A DNA stretch of 64,000 bases from Chloroflexota bacterium (lineage in GTDB: Bacteria; Chloroflexota; Limnocylindria; P2-11E), in the NCBI GenBank assembly GCA_005883625.1, contig VBDU01000074.1:31498-95497 (forward strand), given 5' to 3'. The notes beneath the pieces are model-generated. The model did no database searches. It saw nothing but the letters and a program-made list of their open reading frames with translations, and was not told where the DNA came from. How positions within the stretch are numbered: the stretch's first letter is position 1; each line of letters opens with the position of its first letter. A program made the position numbers and the translations under genes. Shown piece after piece: positions 8,234 through 16,130 of the stretch.

Positions 8234-8407
8234 ATGATACGACGGTGGCAAGGCGGCGAGCAGCCGAGACTGCCAGACGTGCTCCGTTCGGTGGCAGTCA
8301 CCCTCGTGCGCGCAGTAGCGCTCATCGTGGCGGGCGTCGTCGTCGCATTCGTCGGGATCGTGCTCTTCGCGATCCTCCTCGGCGGAGGGCTGGGCGACCA
8401 CTTCTGA
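8234..8407 (+). CDS. possible small single-helix membrane protein
   Basis: A 57-codon frame ending in a strong hydrophobic helix (VRAVALIVAGVVVAFVGIVL) and GGGLGDHF. It sits between the divergent IclR and ligase genes. Its ATG is only 13 bases from the IclR start, leaving little room for a promoter; a GTG at 8291 is an alternative start. The frame is seen; that it is a gene is uncertain. Confidence 0.35.
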   Translation: MIRRWQGGEQPRLPDVLRSVAVTLVRAVALIVAGVVVAFVGIVLFAILLGGGLGDHF

Positions 8408-8464
8408 GCGATGACCTCGGAACGACGCCGTTCGCGGCGACGAGGCACGTAGACTCGCCGAGCG

Positions 8465-9757
8465 GTGGGTCGCACGTCCGATCCCTCAGAGACCTGGAGC
8501 GATAGTGAGCGCCGCGTCGCGCAGTGGCAGCGGATCGCGGCGCACCTTCCAGAGCTCGTCGAGCGCAACCCCTTCTACCGGGCCAAGCTCGTCGCCGCGG
8601 GGATCAGCGACGCGCGCGAGGTCCGTTCGATCGCGGACCTGCCGTTCACGACCAAGGCCGAGCTCTCCGAGGACCAGGCGGCGCACCCGCCGTTCGGGAC
8701 GAACCTCACGTATCCGCTCGACCGCTACGTCCGACTGCATCAAACGAGCGGCACGACCGGGCGGCCGCTGCGGCTGCTTGACACGGCGGAGTCGTGGCAG
8801 TGGTGGAAGGACGTCTGGGGGCTCATCTACCGCGGCGCCGGCGTCACCGCGGCGGACCGCATCTTCTTCTGCTTCTCCTTTGGCCCGTTCGTCGGCTTCT
8901 GGTCGGCATTCGCGGGTGCGGAACAGCTCGGCGCGCTCTGTCTCACCGGGGGCGCTATGACCACGGCGGAGCGCGTCGCCACCATCCAGGCGCTCGATGC
9001 AACGGTGCTCATGTGCACGCCGACGTACGCGCTCCGTCTCGCCGAGGCCGCACGCGACGAGGGCGTCGACCTCTCACGCTCGTCGCTGCGTGTATCGATC
9101 CACGCGGGGGAGCCGGGCGCCTCGATCCCGGCGACGCGCGACCGGATCGCGCAGGCATTCGGCGTGCGCGTCGTCGACCACACCGGCGCAACGGAGGTCG
9201 GGGCGACCGGCTTTTCGTGCGAGGCCGAGGACGGCGTCCATCTCATCGAGCGCGAGTTCGTCGCGGAGGTCCGCGACCTGGCGACCGGCGCCGTCGGCGA
9301 GCAGGGCGAGGGCGAGCTCGTCCTCTCGAACCTCGGCCGCTGGGGCATGCCCGTCCTCCGGTACCGCACGGGCGACCGAGTGACCGCGGTCCGCGGCAGC
9401 TGCGCATGCGGACGGACTCTGGTGAAGCTCGCGGGCGGTATCACCGGCCGCGTGGACGACATGGTCACGGTCCGCGGGGTCAACGTGTTCCCGAGCGCCA
9501 TCGAGGCCATCGTCCGGCGGTTCGCGGAGATCGAGGAGTACCGCGTCGAGGTCACGCGCGTCCGCGAGATGGACGAGCTCCGCTGCGTGGTGGAGCCGCG
9601 CGCGGGCGCGCCGGCTGGCCTCGCCGAGCGCGTCGCCACGGCCATCCGCCGTGACCTTGGGATCCGCTGCGCCGTCGAGGCGGTCGCGCCGGGTACGCTC
9701 CCGCGGTTCGAGATGAAGGCGAAGCGGTTCAGCAGACGAGAGGAAGCGAGGACCTAA
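8465..9757 (+). CDS. PaaK-type aryl-CoA ligase
   Basis: A 430-residue AMP-forming ligase of the phenylacetate-CoA ligase family. Motifs are LHQTSGTTGRPLRLL (nucleotide loop), DHTGATEVGATGFSCE (adenylation A5 region), VLRYRTGDRV and GRVDDMVTVRGVNVFPSAIE, with the short PaaK-type C-terminal domain ending PRFEMKAKRF. It activates an aryl or arylacetic acid to its CoA thioester via an acyl-AMP. The start is GTG. Divergent from the iclR-hcr operon, it could provide the aryl-CoA substrate for HcrABC; the exact acid is not predictable. Confidence 0.85.
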   Translation: MGRTSDPSETWSDSERRVAQWQRIAAHLPELVERNPFYRAKLVAAGISDAREVRSIADLPFTTKAELSEDQAAHPPFGTNLTYPLDRYVRLHQTSGTTGRPLRLLDTAESWQWWKDVWGLIYRGAGVTAADRIFFCFSFGPFVGFWSAFAGAEQLGALCLTGGAMTTAERVATIQALDATVLMCTPTYALRLAEAARDEGVDLSRSSLRVSIHAGEPGASIPATRDRIAQAFGVRVVDHTGATEVGATGFSCEAEDGVHLIEREFVAEVRDLATGAVGEQGEGELVLSNLGRWGMPVLRYRTGDRVTAVRGSCACGRTLVKLAGGITGRVDDMVTVRGVNVFPSAIEAIVRRFAEIEEYRVEVTRVREMDELRCVVEPRAGAPAGLAERVATAIRRDLGIRCAVEAVAPGTLPRFEMKAKRFSRREEART

Positions 9758-9759
9758 AG

Positions 9760-10506
9760 ATGCCGACGATCAGGATCCCCGAGGAATCGCAGCACAGCGA
9801 CATGGTCCGCAAGATCGACGCGATGATCCGCGAGCTCTCCAAGGCGCCCGCGATGACGCCGTCGACGCGCGCGCTCGGCCTGCGGCCGTCGCTCCTCATG
9901 ATCAACCACCAGGAGCTCGCCTACGTCATGGCGACACGGAAGCTCATGAACCAGCAGAAGCGGATGATCGCCCTCGCGGTCGCCGCGGTCGCCGCCGCGC
10001 CCTACGAGCTCGTCGCCCACACGCGCGGGCTGCAGCGCGAGTACGCGATGAGCGACTCGGAGATCGTCGAGGTCGTCGCGACGATCGCCCACGTGTCGAG
10101 CATCAACCTGTTCGAGCAGGCGATCGCGGCGTTCAACGACGGCGCGCCGATGCGCGCGGGCGACCCTTCGCTGCCGATCCTCGTCGAGGTGAGGCAGCGC
10201 CTCGGCAACGTCCCGCGTTACTTCCTCTACATGGCGGCCGACGCGCAGTTCGCGAAGATCGTCCTCGATCGCGAGATCGCGACGATCCACGAAGGCGAGG
10301 TCTCGCGTCTCAACAAGGAGCTCGTGGCGTTCGCGACGAGCGTCATGAACGGCGGGCGGCTCTCGATGACCCACCGCGCGGAAACGCTCCGCCAGCTCGG
10401 CATGACGAACGAGCAGCTTTTCGAGGCGACGACGGTCGTGAGCGTGTTCGGGAAGAACTCCGCGTTCTCGACGGCCCTGCAGCTCGAGCCGATGCCGGCG
10501 GCCTAG
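9760..10506 (+). CDS. AhpD-fold (carboxymuconolactone decarboxylase-like) protein lacking CxxC
   Basis: A 248-residue all-helical protein with two AhpD-like halves: KRMIALAVAAVAAAPYELVAHT (about 67-88) and NKELVAFATSVMNGGRLSMTH (about 184-204). In active AhpD-type peroxidases each site has ExxCxxCxxxH; here both cysteine pairs are absent (APYELVAH, NGGRLSMTH), so thiol peroxidase chemistry is unlikely. It starts three bases after the ligase stop and overlaps the LysE start, so it is co-transcribed with the aryl-CoA ligase. Its role is unknown. Confidence 0.75.
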   Translation: MPTIRIPEESQHSDMVRKIDAMIRELSKAPAMTPSTRALGLRPSLLMINHQELAYVMATRKLMNQQKRMIALAVAAVAAAPYELVAHTRGLQREYAMSDSEIVEVVATIAHVSSINLFEQAIAAFNDGAPMRAGDPSLPILVEVRQRLGNVPRYFLYMAADAQFAKIVLDREIATIHEGEVSRLNKELVAFATSVMNGGRLSMTHRAETLRQLGMTNEQLFEATTVVSVFGKNSAFSTALQLEPMPAA

Positions 10507-11093
10507 TGCCGGCCGCCTTCCTTATCGGCGTCGCCGCCGGCTACGCGATCGCGATCCCGATCGGGCCCATCGCGATCCTCATCCTGCGCACTGGGATGCG
10601 GAACGGCGTTCGCGCGGCGGCGCTGGCCGGCGCCGGGACCGCGACCGCCGATCTCGTCTACGCGTCCGTCGCCATGCTGTTCGGCGCCGCCGCGGGCCGC
10701 GTCCTCGAGCCGTTCCTTCCAGCAGCGCGGATCGCCGCGGTCGTCGTGCTCGCGTGGATCGCGATCCGGACCCTGACCCAGGCGGCACGACTCGAGGACC
10801 GCGAGATCCGCGGGCCGACCTACCTGATCTTCCTCATGCTCACCCTTATGAACCCGCCGACGGTCTGGTACTTCGTGTCGCTCTCCGTCGGGCTCCCCGC
10901 GATCTCGCGAGACGTCGCCTCGCTCGCGGCATTCATCGGCGGCGTCTTCCTCGCCTCGCTGTCATGGCAGACGCTCCTCGCCGTCGCCGGCGCGACCCTC
11001 AAGGATCGGCTCTCGCCCCGCGTGCAGCGCGTGACCGCCGTCGTGAGCGCGGTGATCATCCTCGGCCTCGCGGCGCGTATCGCGGTCGGCTAG
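10506..11093 (+). CDS. LysE/RhtB-family exporter
   Basis: A 195-residue membrane protein with about six helices and the family signature AIPIGPIAILILRTGMRNG at the N-terminus. LysE/RhtB proteins export amino acids and related small molecules. The GTG start overlaps the TAG of the AhpD-like gene by one base. It converges with the nicotinamidase-like gene, overlapping by four bases. Substrate cannot be read from the sequence. Confidence 0.85.
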   Translation: MPAAFLIGVAAGYAIAIPIGPIAILILRTGMRNGVRAAALAGAGTATADLVYASVAMLFGAAAGRVLEPFLPAARIAAVVVLAWIAIRTLTQAARLEDREIRGPTYLIFLMLTLMNPPTVWYFVSLSVGLPAISRDVASLAAFIGGVFLASLSWQTLLAVAGATLKDRLSPRVQRVTAVVSAVIILGLAARIAVG

Positions 11094-11635
11094 ACGATCG
11101 TCGCGCCGAGCGTCTTCTCCAGCTCGCGCAGGGCGTCGCGGTGCGCCTCCTCGTCGAACGAGGTCACGCCGTCCCTCACGACCTCGACGGCGTAGCCGAG
11201 GTTGCGCGCGTCGGCGGCCGTGTACAGGACGCAGATGTTCGTGCAGTCGCCGACGAGGCGCAGCGTGTCTACCCCGCGCTCGCGGAGCGTGATGTCGAGG
11301 TCCGTGCCGAAGAAGCCGGAGTAGCGCCGTTTCGGGATGACGACGTCGTCGGGCGCCGGCGCCAGCTCGGAAACGATGCGTCCGCCCTTCGTGCCGGCGA
11401 TCGCGTGCGGCGGAAACATCTGGAATTCGGCATCGCGGGGCAGATGCTCGTCCCGCAGGTACACGACCGGCTCCGCCGAGGACCGCGCGAGTGCGAGCTC
11501 GCGCTGGATCACCGGGACGATCTTCGCCATCGACGGGCCGCAGTAGAGCGCGCCGCCCTCATGGACGAAGTCCTCGATCATGTCGACGACGACGAGCGCC
11601 CGCTTCATCAGGCGCCCAGCCCGGTCGCGCGCCAT
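11090..11635 (-). CDS. isochorismatase/nicotinamidase-family hydrolase
   Basis: A 181-residue cysteine hydrolase. The triad is visible as D in VVVDMIEDF, K in VIPKRRYSGF and the nucleophile in GDCTNICVL. The metal-binding and substrate loop of nicotinamidase (VYLRDEHLPRD...FPPHAIAGT) points to nicotinamide deamidation to nicotinate, though other amides are possible. ATG 11635 has a GGAGAGGT element just upstream; an internal ATG at 11608 is the alternative start. A terminator immediately upstream separates it from the iron-sulfur gene. Confidence 0.8.
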   Translation of the reverse strand: MARDRAGRLMKRALVVVDMIEDFVHEGGALYCGPSMAKIVPVIQRELALARSSAEPVVYLRDEHLPRDAEFQMFPPHAIAGTKGGRIVSELAPAPDDVVIPKRRYSGFFGTDLDITLRERGVDTLRLVGDCTNICVLYTAADARNLGYAVEVVRDGVTSFDEEAHRDALRELEKTLGATIV

Positions 11636-11671
11636 CGCACCTCTCCCAGGCGAGCCTAGCCGAGAAAGAAA

Positions 11672-11695
11672 GAAGACCGGCTCTCGCCGGTCTTC
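11672..11695 (-). terminator. rho-independent terminator of the hesB/iscA gene
   Basis: A perfect 10-bp stem (GAAGACCGGC / GCCGGTCTTC) with a four-base loop. Read on the minus strand it is followed by TTCTTTCTTTC. It lies 25 bases after the iron-sulfur protein stop. Confidence 0.85.
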
Positions 11696-11720
11696 GGTTC
11701 AACCTCGCTCGAGGAGAGAT

Positions 11721-12143
11721 CTAGTGGTGGCAGGCCTGCGCGGTGCCGCTCCCGCCGGCGGTCTTGAAGGACTGGCCGCAGCCGCAGCTCGACACGGCGT
11801 TCGGATTACGCAGCGCGAACCCGCCGCCCATGAGCGCGTCCACGAAATCGATCTCGGAGCCCCGCAGGTACATGGCGCTCATCGGGTCGACGACGACGCG
11901 CACGCCATCCTGGTTGACGACGGTGTCGTCCTCTTCCTGTCCTTCCGCGAAGGTCATCCCGTACGAGAAACCGGAGCAGCCACCCGGGGTGACGTACACG
12001 CGCAGCGCGAGATCGGTCCGACCCTGCTTGTCGAGGACCTCCTTGAGCTTGTCCGTGGCGCGCGCTGTCATCGTGACGATCGGCGTGTCCGTCGTGACGA
12101 TGGGAGTCTCGATGGTCGTCGGGTCGGTTTGCTCGATCGCCAA
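11721..12143 (-). CDS. HesB/IscA/ErpA-type iron-sulfur assembly protein
   Basis: A 140-residue A-type carrier. The core begins at TARATDKLKEVL and carries the three conserved cysteines: GGCSGFSYGM and SSCGCGQSF near the end. Such proteins bind iron or [Fe-S] clusters and hand them to apo-targets. The start is set at TTG 12143 because GGAGG lies nine bases upstream; this gives a roughly 30-residue acidic, threonine-rich extension before the usual start. The gene is monocistronic, with its own terminator and an operator-like palindrome upstream. Confidence 0.87.
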   Translation of the reverse strand: MAIEQTDPTTIETPIVTTDTPIVTMTARATDKLKEVLDKQGRTDLALRVYVTPGGCSGFSYGMTFAEGQEEDDTVVNQDGVRVVVDPMSAMYLRGSEIDFVDALMGGGFALRNPNAVSSCGCGQSFKTAGGSGTAQACHH

Positions 12144-12175
12144 GGTTCGGCACCTCCGTCGCGTGTACGTCTGAA

Positions 12176-12223
12176 ATGATACCCGACATCGGCCCCGAAA
12201 ACACGCCATTTTCGGCCCGAAAT
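12176..12223 (-). promoter_or_regulatory. promoter and palindromic operator of the hesB/iscA gene
   Basis: On the minus strand a -10-like TATCAT lies at 12181-12176. Upstream, overlapping the -35 zone, are three CCGAAA/TTTCGG arms between 12190 and 12223, including GGCCCCGAAAA facing TTTTCGGCCC and the compact TTTCGGCCCGAAA. This looks like a repressor site for an iron- or redox-responsive regulator. The arms are seen; function is inferred. Confidence 0.4.
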
Positions 12224-12246
12224 AAGGCTCCCTAGACTCGCTCGGG

Positions 12247-12609
12247 GTGGCCATCTCGCTTCACCACGCGCAAGTGTTCTATCCGCCTGGCGAGGAAGCG
12301 CGCGCCCGGCGGTTCTACACGGAGGCGCTCGGGCTCGAAGAGATCGAGCGGCCGAGCACGCTGCGCGACCGCGCGGGCCTCTGGTTCTCGGCGCCGCCGG
12401 GCCACGTCCACCTGTCCGCCGACCGCGACCTCGGGCTCCATCCGAGGCGGCATTTCGCGCTTCGCGTGAGCGACCTGGACGCGGCGGTCCGCGCGCTGAA
12501 GGAGTCAGGTGCGCGCTTCGAGGAGGCGGACCCGATCCCGGGCTGGCGGCGCACCTACGTCTTCGACCCGTTCGGCAACAAGATCGAATTGGATGAGATC
12601 CGTGACTGA
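12247..12609 (+). CDS. VOC (glyoxalase/bleomycin-resistance fold) protein
   Basis: A 120-residue protein with the paired beta-alpha-beta modules of the vicinal-oxygen-chelate family: H6 and H7 in the first strand (SLHHAQVFYPPG), FYTEALGLEEI, HFALRVSDLDAAV and the closing YVFDPFGNKIEL with the conserved metal-ligand glutamate. It could be a dioxygenase, isomerase or binding protein; the substrate is not readable. The start is GTG. The next gene begins inside its last codons, so they are coupled. Confidence 0.8.
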   Translation: MAISLHHAQVFYPPGEEARARRFYTEALGLEEIERPSTLRDRAGLWFSAPPGHVHLSADRDLGLHPRRHFALRVSDLDAAVRALKESGARFEEADPIPGWRRTYVFDPFGNKIELDEIRD

Positions 12610-14416
12610 GCAGGCGGAACGGGCGACGGCCGAGGGCGAGTTCCACTTCTCGCCGCGCCCGAACCGCGCGGCGGAGATCGCGTGGCGCCCGTGGGGCGAG
12701 CGCGCGTTCCAGGAGGCACAGGTTACGGACAAGCCCGTGCTGCTCGCGATCAGCGCGGTCTGGTGCCACTGGTGCCACGTCATGGACGAGACGAGCTACA
12801 GCGACCCCGAGGTCATCAAGCTCGTCAACGACCGCTACGTGGCGGTCCGCGTCGACAACGACCAGCGCCCCGACGTGAACCGCCGCTACAACATGGGCGG
12901 CTGGCCGACGACGGCGTTCCTCACGCCCGACGGCGAGGTCATCCACGGGGGCACCTACGTCCCACCCGAGGCGATGCGCTCCTACCTCGACGAGATCTCC
13001 GACGTCTGGCGCGACCAGCGCGGCGACGTCGCCAAGCGGGTCGCCGAGATGCGCGAGAAGGAGCGTGAGGCCCGCGCCTCGCAGCCGGGTGACCTGAGCG
13101 CCGAGATCGTCGATGCCGTCGGGTCGATCATCCGCGGCCAGTACGACCCGCAGTTCGGCGGCTTCGGCCGCGAGCCCAAGTTCCCACAGCCCAAGATCCT
13201 CCGCTTCCTCCTCGACGAGCACCGCCGCCACGGCTACCCGGAGCTCGCGACGATGCTCCACAAGACGCTCGGCGCCATGGCGGGCGGCGGCATGTACGAC
13301 CAGGTCGAGGGCGGGTTCTTCCGTTACTCGACGACGCGGCAATGGGAGGTGCCGCACTTCGAGAAGATGCTGGAGGACAACGCGGAGCTGCTCGCCGTGT
13401 TCGCCGAGGCGCACCGCTCGTTCCCGGGCGCGGGCTACGACCGCGTGGTGCGCGACGTCGTGCGCTGGATGGACGCGACGCTCTGGGACACGGACGGCGC
13501 GTACTTCGCGGGGTCGCAGGACGCCGACGAGCACTACTACTCACTCGAGGCGGCGGAGCGCGCGAAGCACGGGGCGCCCTACGTCGACCGGACGCTGTAC
13601 GCGAGCTGGAACGAGCTCGCGGCGTCCGCGTACTGGGCGGCGTTCAACGCGCTCGGGGACGCCCGGCTCGATGAGCGCGCGCAAGCCGTCGTGCGGACCG
13701 TCGGCACGCGCCTCTGGGACCGTGAAGCGAAGAGCCTCTACCACTACGACCGCGGCGAGGGCCGCCGGCTGCCCGACCTTCTCGGCGACCTCGCGGCCAG
13801 TCTCGCCGCGTATCTCGACGCCTACGAGACCGGGCTGCACCCGGGCGCGCTCGGAGGCGCGCGTCGCACCGCGCTCACGATGCGCGAGCGGCTCGAGGAC
13901 GCCGAGACCGGCGGATTCTGGGACCGTCCCGCCGGGGGCGAGCCGGGGCGCCTCGGCACGCGGGAGAAGCCGATCGAGGAGAACGCGCTCGCCGCCGACG
14001 GGCTCCTCCGGCTCGCCGCGCTCACCGGTGACGACCGCTGGCGCGAGACCGCGGTGCGGGCCCTGCGCGCGTTCGTCGGCGAGTACCGCCGCTGGGGCCA
14101 GTTCGCCGCGGCGTACGCCGGCGCGGTCGCGCGGGCGCTCGCCGAGCCGCTCCTCATCACGGTCGTCGGTCCCGGCGACGACGAGACCGCGAACGCCCTC
14201 TGGCGTGCGGCGCGGGCCGCGGTCCATCCGGCGCGCGCGATCGAGCGGCTCGAGCCAGCGCGGGATGCCGACCGCATCGGCGCGCTCGCCCTCCCCAAGG
14301 ACCGCGTGGCGGCGTACGTCTGCGTCGGCACGGTCTGCTCGGCGCCGCTCGCCGACGAGGCAGCGCTCGCCCTGGCGGTCGCCGAGGCGGCGGCGAAGGT
14401 GGCCGGCCGGGCGTAG
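12602..14416 (+). CDS. SPATA20/YyaL-type thioredoxin-domain protein
   Basis: A 604-residue cytoplasmic protein. The N-terminal DUF255 thioredoxin-like domain has AVWCHWCHVMDETSY and the cis-proline loop GGWPTTAFLTPDG; it is followed by a long alpha-helical toroid (GGMYDQVEGGFFRYSTTRQWEVPHFEKML region at about 225-260). The family is near-universal but poorly understood. It is somewhat shorter than the usual roughly 670 residues, mainly in the C-terminal part. The start is GTG 12602, overlapping the VOC gene by eight bases. I quote the motif from about residue 57 on for cysteine pair placement. Confidence 0.85.
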   Translation: MTEQAERATAEGEFHFSPRPNRAAEIAWRPWGERAFQEAQVTDKPVLLAISAVWCHWCHVMDETSYSDPEVIKLVNDRYVAVRVDNDQRPDVNRRYNMGGWPTTAFLTPDGEVIHGGTYVPPEAMRSYLDEISDVWRDQRGDVAKRVAEMREKEREARASQPGDLSAEIVDAVGSIIRGQYDPQFGGFGREPKFPQPKILRFLLDEHRRHGYPELATMLHKTLGAMAGGGMYDQVEGGFFRYSTTRQWEVPHFEKMLEDNAELLAVFAEAHRSFPGAGYDRVVRDVVRWMDATLWDTDGAYFAGSQDADEHYYSLEAAERAKHGAPYVDRTLYASWNELAASAYWAAFNALGDARLDERAQAVVRTVGTRLWDREAKSLYHYDRGEGRRLPDLLGDLAASLAAYLDAYETGLHPGALGGARRTALTMRERLEDAETGGFWDRPAGGEPGRLGTREKPIEENALAADGLLRLAALTGDDRWRETAVRALRAFVGEYRRWGQFAAAYAGAVARALAEPLLITVVGPGDDETANALWRAARAAVHPARAIERLEPARDADRIGALALPKDRVAAYVCVGTVCSAPLADEAALALAVAEAAAKVAGRA

Positions 14417-14442
14417 GCACGCGTCCTGCGCCGCGATCTCTC

Positions 14443-14937
14443 GTGGTCACGTCGGCCGAGAAAGGGACCCTCATCGCGGCTTTTCCGGATCAGGAACGCG
14501 CGAGCGAGGCCGCGCACGCGCTCGACGCGGCGGGCTTCCCGCCGGACCACGTCGGCCTCGTCGCCGGCAACGTCCGGCAGGCCCGCGAGGCGACCGGGGG
14601 CTTCAGCGTGCAGGGCGCGATCGCCGGCGCCATCGTCGGCGCCCTCTTCGCCGTGGCGCTCGTGGTCTTTGGCGGCGAGGCCATGCGCGCGAACCTCGTC
14701 GCGGTCTTCCTCGGAGCGCCCGCGCTCATCGTCGCGTTCGCCGCGATCGGCGCGCTCTTCGGGCGCGCGAAGCTCTTCAAGCCGCGGCGTTACGAACGCT
14801 ACGAGCGCGTCGTCGGGATGGGCGATGCGCTCGTCACGGTGAGCGGGCCGAGCGCCGAGCTCGCTCGCGCGCGGACTCTTCTCGAGCGCCACGGCGCGAC
14901 GGCGATCCGTCGCGAAGACACGGGCGAGGCCGTCTAG
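14443..14937 (+). CDS. membrane protein with GsiB/general-stress-17M-like N-terminus
   Basis: A 164-residue protein: a short alpha/beta N-terminus (IAAFPDQERASEAAHALDAAGF, about 10-31, typical of general-stress-17M-like domains), two glycine-rich membrane helices (about 55-105) and a C-terminal beta-alpha tail (ALVTVSGPSAELARARTLLERHG region). A similar N-terminal idea recurs in the protein at 17400. Function is unknown. GTG start. It overlaps the convergent amidohydrolase stop by four bases. Confidence 0.65.
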   Translation: MVTSAEKGTLIAAFPDQERASEAAHALDAAGFPPDHVGLVAGNVRQAREATGGFSVQGAIAGAIVGALFAVALVVFGGEAMRANLVAVFLGAPALIVAFAAIGALFGRAKLFKPRRYERYERVVGMGDALVTVSGPSAELARARTLLERHGATAIRREDTGEAV

Positions 14938-16109
14938 GAGACCGCCGCTCCCCGCACGTACACGCCCGCGGGCCGCTGGAGCAGCGCGAGGTCCTTGAGC
15001 GGATCGCCGTTCACGAACACGAGATCGGCGTCGCAGCCGGCCCCGATGTGCCCTGCGTTCTCGCGGCCGATGACCGCGGCCGCGGTGCTCGTCGCCGCGG
15101 TGAGCACCTCTTCCTCCGACAGGCCGCACTCGGCGAGGAGCCGCAGCTCGACGGCGTAGCGCTCGTGCCGGTTGAAGGGCGAGCCCGCGTCGGTGCCGGC
15201 CGCGATCCGGACGCCGGCCTTGCGCGCCAGGCGCACTCCCTCGCGATGCCGCTCGCTCACGGCGCGCGTCCGCTCCACCACGACCGGCGGCAGCGTCGCC
15301 GCGTTCTCGAGGATGAAGTGCACCGCGCAGAGCGTGGGGACGATCGGGATGTCGCGCTCCTTGAGGTCGCGGACCGTCCGCTGGTCCATGAGCGTGGCGT
15401 GCTCGATGGAGTCGACGCCCGCCTCGGCCGCGATGCGCATGCCCCCGACGCCGTGCGCGTGCGTGGTGATCCGAAGGCCCGCCTTGTGCGCCTCCTCGAC
15501 CGCGGCCGTGGTCTCGTCGAGCGTGAACTGCGAGACGTCGGGCGGGGCGCCCTCGCCGAGGATGCCGCCGGTCGAGAAGATCTTCACGACCTTCGCGCCC
15601 GCGTGCACCTGCTCGCGCACGGCCTTGCGCACTTCGTCAGGGCCGTCGGCGATCCGGCCGACCTCGAAGCCGTGACCGCCCGTCGAGGTGATGCCTCGTC
15701 CGGCCGCCACGAGACGCGGGCCCTCGACGAGACCCCGGTCGATCGCGCGCCCCAGGTCGATGACCATGGCGCCGTTCGCGCCGAGGTCGCGGATGGTCGT
15801 CACCCCGGCGCGCAGCGCCGCGCGCGCGTTGCGGAAGGCCTTCAGCGCGGCGAGCGAATCGCTCTGGCGCACCTCCGCGGAGAAGTTCGGCTCGCCGTCG
15901 AGCGTGAGATGCGCGTGACAGTTGATGAGTCCGGGAAGCGCGAAGCGGCCCGGCGCCTTCCGCAGCTCGGAGCGCTCGCCGTGCGGGGTCTTGGGCACCG
16001 CGCCGCGCTTGCCGGCCCACGCGATCGTGCCGTCGGCGACGACGATCGCGGCGTTGCTCACGACGCGTTCGCCGTCGAAGAGACCGTCGACCTCGAGGAC
16101 CGTCCGCAT
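14934..16109 (-). CDS. metal-dependent amidohydrolase (imidazolonepropionase/prolidase-like)
   Basis: A 391-residue amidohydrolase-superfamily enzyme. Metal ligands are visible: HxH in LINCHAHLTLDG, a probable carboxylated lysine in AKVVKIFSTGG, H in ITTHAHGVGG and IEHATLMD, and the catalytic D in AAGTDAGSPFN. The closing beta sandwich is AGCDADLVFVNGDPL. The closest style is the prolidase/imidazolonepropionase group, which hydrolyses cyclic amides or dipeptides; the substrate is unknown. ATG 16109 was chosen because the wider open frame upstream is antisense to the phosphodiesterase gene. Confidence 0.87.
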   Translation of the reverse strand: MRTVLEVDGLFDGERVVSNAAIVVADGTIAWAGKRGAVPKTPHGERSELRKAPGRFALPGLINCHAHLTLDGEPNFSAEVRQSDSLAALKAFRNARAALRAGVTTIRDLGANGAMVIDLGRAIDRGLVEGPRLVAAGRGITSTGGHGFEVGRIADGPDEVRKAVREQVHAGAKVVKIFSTGGILGEGAPPDVSQFTLDETTAAVEEAHKAGLRITTHAHGVGGMRIAAEAGVDSIEHATLMDQRTVRDLKERDIPIVPTLCAVHFILENAATLPPVVVERTRAVSERHREGVRLARKAGVRIAAGTDAGSPFNRHERYAVELRLLAECGLSEEEVLTAATSTAAAVIGRENAGHIGAGCDADLVFVNGDPLKDLALLQRPAGVYVRGAAVS

Positions 16110-16130
16110 CGCGCGCAGTATCGTCCACCG

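Noticed and set aside
13113..16130. Long open frames (for example the first half of a 1424-codon frame) suggesting a giant protein
   Set aside because: They are arginine/alanine/serine-rich translations of other frames of the YyaL-type, general-stress and amidohydrolase genes. High GC keeps stops rare; only the last part (from 16131) is the phosphodiesterase.
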